Source: Shewanella litoralis (GTDB taxonomy: Bacteria; Pseudomonadota; Gammaproteobacteria; Enterobacterales; Shewanellaceae). From it: a stretch of 64,000 nucleotides of DNA. This document shows positions 12,119-19,691 of this stretch, piece by piece. Positions within the stretch are counted from its first letter, which is position 1. Each line of letters begins with the position of its first letter. The translations under genes were made by a program, and so were the position numbers. The DNA is taken from the NCBI RefSeq assembly GCF_009828585.1, contig NZ_WSRZ01000002.1, positions 310,001 through 374,000 of the forward strand. The letters run 5' to 3'. Under the pieces are notes generated by a model that was given only the letters and a program-made list of their open reading frames with translations, searched no databases and was not told where the DNA came from.

Positions 12119-13432
12119 TTGCTGGATAAGTTAGGTGGTATTGCGCTAAAAGCTGATGCGGTATCTTGGTTACTTAACCCCCAAGATTTTAAACAAGCAT
12201 TATTAGCGCGAATTGCGTCGGCAACATCTTCAATTTACATCGCTGCGTTATACGTAGAAGACGATGAAGCAGGGCGTGAAGTGTTACAGGCATTGTTAGC
12301 GGCTAAAGCGCGTCAACCCGATTTAGACATCAAAGTATTAGTGGATTACCATCGCGCTCGTCGTGGCTTAATTGGCCATAAAGGTGACAGTGGTAACTAC
12401 ATCATGTACCGCAATTTGATGGCCGAAGCATCTCATCCTTTTGACATTATTGGTGTGCCTGTAAAATCGCGCGAGTTCATGGGGGTGTTACACCTTAAGG
12501 GCTTTATTATTGATGATGCGGTGATTTACAGTGGCGCGAGCATCAACAACATTTATCTGCAACAAAAAGACAAATACCGTTTTGATCGTTATCACCTAAT
12601 TGAGTGCGCAGAGTTAGCTCGCAGCATGCGAGATATGATCAAGCAAGACATCGTCAACGACTCTGCGGTCAGTGTATTAAGCCAGCCATTAGAAAGCGAA
12701 GACAACCCAGAAAAGCAAGATATTAAAAGCTTTAAGCACAGGCTGTCTCAAGCACATTATCAATACAAAACCACCACAGTTGGAAATCGTGTTACCCCAT
12801 TGTTAGGCTTAGGTCGCAAAAACAATTTGCTTAACGACACTGTGATTAAGTTAGTTGAAGGCGCTAAACAACAATTGTTTATTTGCACGCCTTATTTTAA
12901 TCCACCAGCGATATTAAGCCGAGCGTTAGCTAAACACCTACGAGCGGGTAAAAAGATTGATATTGTTGTGGGCGACAAAACAGCGAATGATTTTTATATT
13001 CCGCCAGAGCAAGACTTTTCTACTATTGGCGCGCTGCCTTACATGTATGAGCAGTCGTTACGCAAATTTGCCAAACGTCAGCAGTGGGCGATTGACAACG
13101 GTCAGCTCAATATCCATTTATGGAAAGATGGCATTAACAGTTTTCATCTCAAAGGGATCAGTGCTGACAATCGTAAACACCTGATCACAGGCTCTAACCT
13201 TAATCCGAGAGCGTGGGCATTAGATTTAGAAAATGGCCTGTTACTGCACGATGAGTCGGGCAGTTGGAAAGCATCGTTTATTGCTGAACAACAACATATC
13301 TTGTTGCACACGGAGCGACTGTTTCACTACAGCCAGATTGATACCTTACATAAATACCCAAAGCCGGTGAAAAAGGTCATGAATCGTATCCGTCGTTTAA
13401 AAGCTGACTTTTTATTGCGCCGTATTCTATAA
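12119..13432 (+). CDS. pssA: CDP-diacylglycerol-serine O-phosphatidyltransferase
   Basis: Makes phosphatidylserine, the precursor of phosphatidylethanolamine, from CDP-diacylglycerol and serine. It belongs to the phospholipase D superfamily type found in gammaproteobacteria: two HxK(x)4D-type motifs are visible, VLHLKGFIIDD near residue 130 and SFHLKGISADN near residue 343. The segments ICTPYFN.PAIL, VGDKTANDFYIP and NLNPRAWALDLENG match the E. coli enzyme closely. The length from the TTG start is 437 aa. An ATG at 12089 would add 10 residues but would put the AAGGAGG inside the gene. It is followed by its own terminator and then tapT, a neighbourhood also seen in enterobacteria. Confidence 0.94.
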   Translation: MLDKLGGIALKADAVSWLLNPQDFKQALLARIASATSSIYIAALYVEDDEAGREVLQALLAAKARQPDLDIKVLVDYHRARRGLIGHKGDSGNYIMYRNLMAEASHPFDIIGVPVKSREFMGVLHLKGFIIDDAVIYSGASINNIYLQQKDKYRFDRYHLIECAELARSMRDMIKQDIVNDSAVSVLSQPLESEDNPEKQDIKSFKHRLSQAHYQYKTTTVGNRVTPLLGLGRKNNLLNDTVIKLVEGAKQQLFICTPYFNPPAILSRALAKHLRAGKKIDIVVGDKTANDFYIPPEQDFSTIGALPYMYEQSLRKFAKRQQWAIDNGQLNIHLWKDGINSFHLKGISADNRKHLITGSNLNPRAWALDLENGLLLHDESGSWKASFIAEQQHILLHTERLFHYSQIDTLHKYPKPVKKVMNRIRRLKADFLLRRIL

Positions 13433-13458
13433 TCCTCAGTGTATAATCTATATTCTAC

Positions 13459-13488
13459 ATTCATCACCTTAGGGTGATGAATTTTTTT
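13459..13488 (+). terminator. Intrinsic terminator after pssA
   Basis: Stem ATTCATCACC/GGTGATGAAT with a 4-nt loop, followed by a run of seven T. It lies just upstream of tapT, so tapT needs its own promoter or readthrough. Confidence 0.85.
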
Positions 13489-13504
13489 CACTTCAGAGTT
13501 TGTT

Positions 13505-14314
13505 ATGACCCAAGTTGCTAGCCAAAGCCCTAAAGCACCTATACATGCAGTTCATCGCCTGCACGCATACCGAAAGTCGCTGTCAACTAAACCGTTTGGT
13601 GCTCGGGGTAAAAAGCTTATTCGCTGTGAATTATGTTTGTTGGGTGAATTATTTTGTACCTGCAAACATCGTCAATATTTGACCACCCAGGTCAGTTTTA
13701 TGCTGATTATGTACAACGATGAAGTGTTAAAGCCCACGAACAGTGGCCGCTTAATAGCCGATCTGATCCCTGACACTCACGCCTTTTTGTGGACTCGAAC
13801 GGATACCGACCAACAAATGTTGGCGCTGTTAGCCGATGAGCGCTATCAGCCGTACTTAGTGTTTCCGCAACAGTACATCGAAAACCTACAACCTGTGGTG
13901 AATCAAATTATGCCGCAAGCGCTAACACAACCAAGCGATAAGGTTAAAACCCCATTATTGGTGATGCTAGATGGTAGCTGGCGTGAAGCGATTAAAATGT
14001 ATCGTAAAAGTCCTTATTTACATCAAATGCCGGTATTGTCATTTGCGCCAGAAACGTTAGCGACTTATGCATTGCGTAAGGGCAGCCATGATTTTCAATT
14101 GGGGACGGCGGAAGTAGCATCATTGGCATTAACTGCGGCGCAAGAGCCACAAAATGGTGTGGCGCTGTCTGCCTGGTTTGATTTATTCGTTGAATCATCA
14201 TTGCTCGGTCGTAATCGCCGTGCAAAAGAAACCTTAACGCCGATTGCTCATTACATTAGTGCGTTTACTGATGCACTCGCCGCGAGCCAAACTCCAACGC
14301 TTTGTGATCAATAA
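13505..14314 (+). CDS. tapT: DTW-domain tRNA-uridine aminocarboxypropyltransferase
   Basis: The family (YfiP/TapT) transfers a 3-amino-3-carboxypropyl group from S-adenosylmethionine to U47 of tRNA, forming acp3U. Visible marks are an N-terminal zinc-type cluster (RCELC, LFCTCKH), the LILMYNDEVLKPTNSGRL-type region in VSFMLIMYNDEVLKPTNSG, and the DxxW signature here as LDGSWREAIKMYRKSP, a variant of the namesake DTW. Length 269 aa fits the upper range. The position directly after pssA and near patZ repeats the enterobacterial yfiP-patZ-pssA neighbourhood. No strong ribosome site precedes the ATG. Confidence 0.85.
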   Translation: MTQVASQSPKAPIHAVHRLHAYRKSLSTKPFGARGKKLIRCELCLLGELFCTCKHRQYLTTQVSFMLIMYNDEVLKPTNSGRLIADLIPDTHAFLWTRTDTDQQMLALLADERYQPYLVFPQQYIENLQPVVNQIMPQALTQPSDKVKTPLLVMLDGSWREAIKMYRKSPYLHQMPVLSFAPETLATYALRKGSHDFQLGTAEVASLALTAAQEPQNGVALSAWFDLFVESSLLGRNRRAKETLTPIAHYISAFTDALAASQTPTLCDQ

Positions 14315-14471
14315 AACCATATGGTATTTGCATATTATTGCTTTTTACGGGATGCTAAATAACGCTTAACCAGGCTTACGAGCGTTGATGCTTTGCTTTC
14401 GTCAGGGATTAATCGCATCATATTAAAAAAGCCGATTTGTTTAGGTCATGATGTTAGCGATTTAGTGTAAT

Positions 14472-14731
14472 ACCATTTCCATTAATTATGTGACCAATCA
14501 GAGTCACTCAGATTGTTCAGTTTGAGGCGCATTGTTGAAATAATGGTTATTCCCTTCTAAGACAATGCAACAAAGAAATGGACAGTCTGAGTGCCTCCTG
14601 CAAGGCGGGTTTCTGTGCCTTCTATGCTGCTTAATAGCATTTTGACGTAGAACAACTATGTCTACAATTCTATTACTTGCATAGAAGACACAGAACTCCC
14701 GCTGAATGACCAGATAATTAATGGAATTGGT
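14472..14731. mobile_element. 260-bp MITE-like element (AT-duplicating family, copy 1)
   Basis: Terminal inverted repeats ACCATTTCCATTAATTAT (left) and its inverted partner (17 of 18 identical) bound a 260-bp non-coding segment, flanked on both sides by AT. An internal TAATGGTTATTCCCTT lies 69 bp from the left end, the same place as TAATGGTTGTTCCCTT in the copy at 44870-45130. An 86-codon frame inside on the minus strand is not considered a gene. Confidence 0.75.
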
Positions 14732-14790
14732 ATAAAAGTTGGATAGGGTAAATTGTCTCATCAATTGTTTAAGGATTATGTCACGATATT

Positions 14791-15150
14791 ATGGAAGACT
14801 TGCTTAAAAGTACTCAGCAACACAGCGCGCAAAAGTTACTTATATTATTTCGGCTTGAGCCTGGTTGTTTAGGGCCTGATGGCGTTGATCATATCGACAC
14901 TTTTTGCCAGCTAGCTGAGCGCACGTTAACTCACCTCAATGCCGATGTTTGTCAGTGGTTTATTTCACCTCGTTTTGATAAATCATTAGTTGAGATCCAA
15001 TATAGTCTTGCCGGCAAAGTCTTACCTCGCGACAAAGCGGTTAAATATGTGCAATCGTTTGAACAAAACCTCGATACCTTAGAAGAGCGTTTTGAAGACA
15101 AGCTCACGCAGTTGATTAACCAATACATCGCCCGTAAACAGGCGCGATAA
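14791..15150 (+). CDS. Small protein of unknown function (119 aa)
   Basis: Not assigned to a family. It is soluble, with no signal peptide; the sequence alternates helix-prone stretches (SFEQNLDTLEERFEDKLTQL in part may form an amphipathic helix) with a central conserved-looking LFRLEPGCLGPDGVDHIDTF. Base composition and codon use are like the neighbours, which supports a real gene. The ribosome site is poor (AAGGATTATG lies about 16 nt before the ATG), so the exact start is uncertain. It stands alone between the 260-bp element and the helicase gene. Confidence 0.6.
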   Translation: MEDLLKSTQQHSAQKLLILFRLEPGCLGPDGVDHIDTFCQLAERTLTHLNADVCQWFISPRFDKSLVEIQYSLAGKVLPRDKAVKYVQSFEQNLDTLEERFEDKLTQLINQYIARKQAR

Positions 15151-15413
15151 CGGCAAACCGCTATCAAGTGGCTAATGCAACCAGAATGCAATCAGAATGC
15201 AATAAAAGTGCAGCCACACAATGTAATACCAGCACCATGCACTAACACCTGTATCATGAAGTAAGACCCGTAATGATACCAAGTGTAAACGAGCTGAGAT
15301 GCGGGTTATTAAAAATGCGGTAGTTGCAACCATATCGTCTCAATTTATGCGAACCATTTTAATTGTTAACCCTATGCAGTTTTGGGTTTCATCATCTCTC
15401 ATAGGGATTCTTT

Positions 15414-17426
15414 ATGTCTACAAATGACGCTATTCATCTTGGCGATACATCAACGTCAAACGATGCAAACCTGCACCAATTACTGCAACAACAATTTGGT
15501 TTTGATCAATTTAGACCCGGTCAGCAAGCGGCGATAGAAACCATTTTATCGGGGCACTCTGCGTTAGCTATTTTTCCTACAGGTTCAGGTAAGTCTTTGT
15601 GTTATCAGTTTTGTGCACAACAGCTGCCCAATCTAACCTTAGTTATTTCACCTTTACTGGCGTTAATGAAAGATCAGCTGGCATTTTTAGCCAGCAAAGG
15701 CATTGCCGCAGCCAGTATTGATTCAAGCTTAACCTATGAACAAACCCAACAAGTCATGCGGGATGTTCGCGACAATCGCACCCGGATTTTAATGGTGTCG
15801 GTTGAACGTTTTAAGAATGAGCGCTTTAGGCAATTTTTGCATTCTGTAGCGATTTCACTATTAGTGGTTGATGAAGCCCATTGTATTTCAGAGTGGGGAC
15901 ATAACTTTCGTCCAGATTATTTAAAAATCCCGCAGTTTTGTGAGGCGTTCTCCATTCCACAAACCTTACTATTAACCGCCACTGCCACAGAGCAAGTTAA
16001 GCACGATATGGCTTCGCGCTTTGGGCTTGCACCGCAGCATATTATTCAAACGGGGTTTTATAGACCCAACCTTGATTTATCCGTTGTTGCAGTAAGCCAG
16101 CAAGATAAAAATAACCATTTAGCGCACTATGTTAAGCATTTTACTGCTGGTGGAAGTACTGGCGCCGGTATTGTGTATGTTACCTTGCAGCAAACGGCGG
16201 AAGAGGTCGCGCAATACTTAATGAGTGAAGGCGTCAACGCGCGTGCTTATCATGCGGGTATGGAGCAAGATGCTCGACAAGATATTCAGCAACAATTTAT
16301 GGGCAATCGCGTACAAGTGATTGTGGCCACCATTGCATTTGGCATGGGCATCGACAAATCAGACATTCGCTTTGTGATGCATTATGACTTACCGAAATCA
16401 ATTGAGAATTACAGCCAGGAAATTGGCCGAGCAGGGCGAGACGGTAATGTGTCGTATTGTATTACTTTGGCCAATCTTGATGGTTTAAATACGGTCGAAA
16501 ACTTTGTATATGGCGACACGCCAGAGCCTGAAAGCATTGCTAATTTGTTGGACATTATTGCCAGTGAGACAGATCAAGGTCGCTGGGAAGTACAAGAGCT
16601 ATCTTTGTCTACCGCTTGCAATATTCGCACATTGCCGCTTAAAACCTTGTTTGTGCAATTAGAGTTGATGGATGTGATTAAGCCAAGCTTTGCTTATTTT
16701 GCAGATTTTAAATATCGCTTTGTTGAAGACAAGCAAGTCATACTCAACCGTTTTAATGCAGAACGTCAGGCATTTTTAAACCAGGTATTTGAGCACACAC
16801 AGTTTAAAAAAATCTGGGGACAACTGGATTTTGACAGCTTGTATCAACAATATGGGAGTGAACGTCAACGCGTTGTGGCCGCGCTAGAATATTTAGCCGA
16901 GCACAATTTAATTATTCTGGAAACCAAAAAGATCACTCAGGTGTACAGTGTTAAACAGCATACCTTGAGTAGCGACACACAAAGGCAGCAATTGACGCAA
17001 CAACTAGCGCATTACTTTAGCGGTAATGAGCACAAAGAAATTGTTCGTATTGGTAAACTGGTGGATTTTTTTGAGCTCGACACTTGCTTAAGTGCTGCGT
17101 TAGCTCAATATTTTGACGATCAAGCCGCACCTAAATCATGTGGCCATTGCAGTGTTTGTCGAGGTGAAATTGCGGTATTATCTAAACAGACACTGGCTCC
17201 ATTACCAGATACGGCCAGTGTTGCACAGCTGCTAGCGCCTCTGCACCAAGTGGCTCAAGCAAAATCGTTACCCACAGTGACCATCGCGACACAGGCAAAG
17301 TTTTTAGCCGGTATGGTGATGCCAAGGTTTAGCCGTATGAAGGTTAAACAATTAGCCGGCTTTGGCCATTTTAGTGCTTATCGATACCAAGACATTCTGG
17401 ATGCTGTTAAGAAGGTGAATTCATGA
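15414..17426 (+). CDS. RecQ-family ATP-dependent DNA helicase
   Basis: A superfamily 2 helicase that unwinds DNA 3' to 5'. The Q motif region FGFDQFRPGQ precedes Walker A FPTGSGKSLCYQ (about residue 55), the DEAH box VVDEAHCISEWG, motif III LTATAT, motif V/VI with VATIAFGMGIDK and QEIGRAGRDG, and a C-terminal zinc-type CGHCSVC near residue 580. At 670 aa it is longer than classical RecQ, and I do not see a clear HRDC domain, so it is probably a RecQ-like paralogue rather than RecQ itself; no symbol given. The ribosome site ATAGGGATTC is moderate. The stop codon overlaps the next start (ATGA), so the two are translationally coupled. Confidence 0.9.
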   Translation: MSTNDAIHLGDTSTSNDANLHQLLQQQFGFDQFRPGQQAAIETILSGHSALAIFPTGSGKSLCYQFCAQQLPNLTLVISPLLALMKDQLAFLASKGIAAASIDSSLTYEQTQQVMRDVRDNRTRILMVSVERFKNERFRQFLHSVAISLLVVDEAHCISEWGHNFRPDYLKIPQFCEAFSIPQTLLLTATATEQVKHDMASRFGLAPQHIIQTGFYRPNLDLSVVAVSQQDKNNHLAHYVKHFTAGGSTGAGIVYVTLQQTAEEVAQYLMSEGVNARAYHAGMEQDARQDIQQQFMGNRVQVIVATIAFGMGIDKSDIRFVMHYDLPKSIENYSQEIGRAGRDGNVSYCITLANLDGLNTVENFVYGDTPEPESIANLLDIIASETDQGRWEVQELSLSTACNIRTLPLKTLFVQLELMDVIKPSFAYFADFKYRFVEDKQVILNRFNAERQAFLNQVFEHTQFKKIWGQLDFDSLYQQYGSERQRVVAALEYLAEHNLIILETKKITQVYSVKQHTLSSDTQRQQLTQQLAHYFSGNEHKEIVRIGKLVDFFELDTCLSAALAQYFDDQAAPKSCGHCSVCRGEIAVLSKQTLAPLPDTASVAQLLAPLHQVAQAKSLPTVTIATQAKFLAGMVMPRFSRMKVKQLAGFGHFSAYRYQDILDAVKKVNS

Positions 17427-17698
17427 AACCCGTTCCTGAAGCATTATTAAAGAAACACGCCAATTTAGTGCAAACTGAAGGTGTGACTGTCATTTCTCAC
17501 ACTCAACGAGAAACCGGTGATTGGGTGTTGCAAACCTTGATGATTGAAAATTGCGATGTCCCGTTCAAGTACAAACGTCCTAAACGCTTTAAAAGCTTGC
17601 AAGGCCAGAAGGTCAATTTAATTTATTATCCATCAAAAGAAGTGGTTGCCGGCTTTGAAATGGAAATAATGCAAGTGGTGCGAGTCAGGCGGTACTAG
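17423..17698 (+). CDS. Small protein coupled to the RecQ-like helicase (91 aa)
   Basis: Function unknown. It overlaps the helicase stop by ATGA, so co-expression with the helicase is very likely. The sequence is basic (KYKRPKRFKSLQGQKVNLIYYPSKE), contains several beta-prone stretches and ends VVRVRRY. That is compatible with a small nucleic-acid-binding beta barrel, but this is only a structural guess. No cysteines suitable for zinc binding beyond a single C. Confidence 0.7.
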   Translation: MKPVPEALLKKHANLVQTEGVTVISHTQRETGDWVLQTLMIENCDVPFKYKRPKRFKSLQGQKVNLIYYPSKEVVAGFEMEIMQVVRVRRY

Positions 17699-17875
17699 TT
17701 GTTTGACCTCAACCAAGGTAATTTCGCAGACAAGCCCTCTGTTATTTTTGATCATTAGACAAGAACTGGCTTATCTTCAATATTGGCTGCGGGCAGCTTA
17801 GGGCCCGACAGCCATTTCAAGTAATACTCTTTAACAATAACGACCAATATAGCCATTTTGCAGGCTATAAGGGGG

Positions 17876-18433
17876 TTATTGGCCGCTAAATGTAAATTCA
17901 CTGGCTGCGCGCCAAATACGATAACGTAATTGCACGTCTTTAGGCAGGTAAAAGACCTTGGCTAAACGGCTATCATACTGTTGAGTTATGGCGTCGTTAA
18001 GGCTGATGAATTGCGCCTTTTTGGCTTCTGTACACATCATTCTGGTGCTTGGCCCCTCGATAATACTGTCAACTTGATAGTAAGGGTATCCCCAGCCTTC
18101 TAGCGATAATGTGTGTATCTCGCCCATTAGGCGCATTTGATTACAATCAACCAGCTTGTTTTGACCTATCTGGATTTCAATTAAGTATTCTGACTCGTTG
18201 TTAAGCTTAGGCAGGGTTAAGACGTGCTGCACCATGTTGTCTTGGGGAGCAGGGTACATTTTGGTGTCTCCTTGCGCCTGATAGTTCTCTGCACTCATCA
18301 CGCTGGTTTGCACTGTAATTGTGTTCAGTGTGTCATTATCGGTTTTAGGTGTGGCCTGACTTATCAAAGGCATGCTAGCTAAAAGTAAACTGGCGGCCAT
18401 GAGTAGCGGCTTACATCGTATGGTTGTGTGCAT
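17876..18433 (-). CDS. eco: Ecotin, periplasmic serine protease inhibitor
   Basis: A dimeric, broad inhibitor of trypsin-fold serine proteases. The match to E. coli ecotin is clear: MYPAPQ, the EYLIEIQIGQ strand, the disulfide Cys in LVDCNQ and in MMC, the LEGWGYPYYQVD core and the C-terminal LRYRIWRA. The first 27 residues form a signal peptide ending near SQA, so it is exported. Aligned without gaps, the reactive-site segment STMMAC of E. coli becomes STRMMC here: the P1 Met is replaced by Arg, which should favour trypsin-like targets. About 40 extra residues lie between the signal peptide and the ecotin core. Single gene. Confidence 0.93.
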   Translation of the reverse strand: MHTTIRCKPLLMAASLLLASMPLISQATPKTDNDTLNTITVQTSVMSAENYQAQGDTKMYPAPQDNMVQHVLTLPKLNNESEYLIEIQIGQNKLVDCNQMRLMGEIHTLSLEGWGYPYYQVDSIIEGPSTRMMCTEAKKAQFISLNDAITQQYDSRLAKVFYLPKDVQLRYRIWRAASEFTFSGQ

Positions 18434-18626
18434 TGTTGGTCTTTCCTTAATTACTATGAATAACGAGTTAAACGACAGAGACTGACGAAAGGGTTATTTT
18501 GAAGGATTTATTTTGTGAGTAAAGTTTGCTTTAAATTAACATCTCTAATTGAGTTTAGTTCATAAGTATGACATAACATACTGATAACCTTTGACACATT
18601 GCTTTTATCATAAGGTATCGCTTTCG

Positions 18627-19649
18627 ATGCACAATAATCAAAATCTAGAACAAACCTCGCACATATTGCGTTTGGCGTTACCTAAAATGTCTGAGTTGGC
18701 AATTCCTGTGACACCGGAAAACTATGCCATTTGGTTTGATTATTTTACCGAATCTAACCTCAATTTAAAGCGTGCTATCGACGGCCTCATTGCCAATGAT
18801 GTTAAGTTTACGCCAGAGGTTAATTTAGGCTTATACAATCGCTTTATCGAAGAGCGCTCACCTGAAATTATTGAAAATGTTCAAATAGAAACTCAAATTT
18901 TGATTAATAGTTTGGTGCATAAAATTCAGCAGCTTGGTGAAGGAACAGAATCTTTTTCGAGCAACTTAAGTGAATTTGGCGCTAAATTACAAACAAAGCC
19001 TGACGCAGATGAACTCAATATGATTGTGTTGAGCATTGCCGCAGAAGTAGAGCAAGTGATTGCCAGTAATCGTCATATGTCGAGTAGCTTGGTGTCGTTG
19101 TCAGATGAAATTGCTAACCTTAAAAGTGAGATGGATAATTTAAGTAAGGTGGCGATGACCGACGAACTGACATCGCTCAATAATCGCCGAGCGTATGAGA
19201 TGTTTGCCGCAGAGCAAATGACCAAGTTTACCGATACGCAAACCGTGTGCAGTTTATTGATGATAGACATTGACCATTTCAAATTATTTAACGATACATT
19301 TGGCCACCTTATAGGTGACAAAGTGCTGGCTTATGTGGCGTTGGCAATGAAACACACCGTTAAAGGTGATGACTTAGTGGCGCGTTATGGTGGCGAAGAG
19401 TTTGTAGTGATGTTACCCAATGCCAAATTACATGATGCGGTCAACGTTGCCGAGAAAATCCGCGAGCGTATTTCGCTCAAGCAGTTATCGATTGGTAAAG
19501 AAAAGAAACAAAATCTCGGCCATATTACGGTGTCGATAGGCGTGGCCACACTGCAAACGGGCGATGATGCCGATACCTTGTTAGCTCGTGCAGACGAACA
19601 ACTCTATAAAGCGAAAGCCTCTGGACGTAATTGCGTTAAATTTGTGTAA
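18627..19649 (+). CDS. Diguanylate cyclase (GGDEF), soluble
   Basis: The 340-aa protein has an N-terminal all-helical region (about 1-165) without membrane segments, then a GGDEF domain with LTSLNNRRAYE, LLMIDIDHFKLFND.FGH and the active-site loop ARYGGEEF, intact for cyclic-di-GMP synthesis. The inhibitory RxxD motif expected just before the loop reads KGDD, so product inhibition may be absent. The ATG at 18627 (AAGGT upstream) is preferred to a TTG twelve codons earlier. Convergent with patZ; single gene. The signal sensed by the N-terminal region is unknown. Confidence 0.88.
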   Translation: MHNNQNLEQTSHILRLALPKMSELAIPVTPENYAIWFDYFTESNLNLKRAIDGLIANDVKFTPEVNLGLYNRFIEERSPEIIENVQIETQILINSLVHKIQQLGEGTESFSSNLSEFGAKLQTKPDADELNMIVLSIAAEVEQVIASNRHMSSSLVSLSDEIANLKSEMDNLSKVAMTDELTSLNNRRAYEMFAAEQMTKFTDTQTVCSLLMIDIDHFKLFNDTFGHLIGDKVLAYVALAMKHTVKGDDLVARYGGEEFVVMLPNAKLHDAVNVAEKIRERISLKQLSIGKEKKQNLGHITVSIGVATLQTGDDADTLLARADEQLYKAKASGRNCVKFV

Positions 19650-19691
19650 TGTGCGATAAAGGTTTTAGTTATTTGCTCGACACATTGTTTA

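Noticed and set aside
14504-14764. 86-codon frame inside the 260-bp element
   Set aside because: Runs through the inverted-repeat end of the element; no protein family features.
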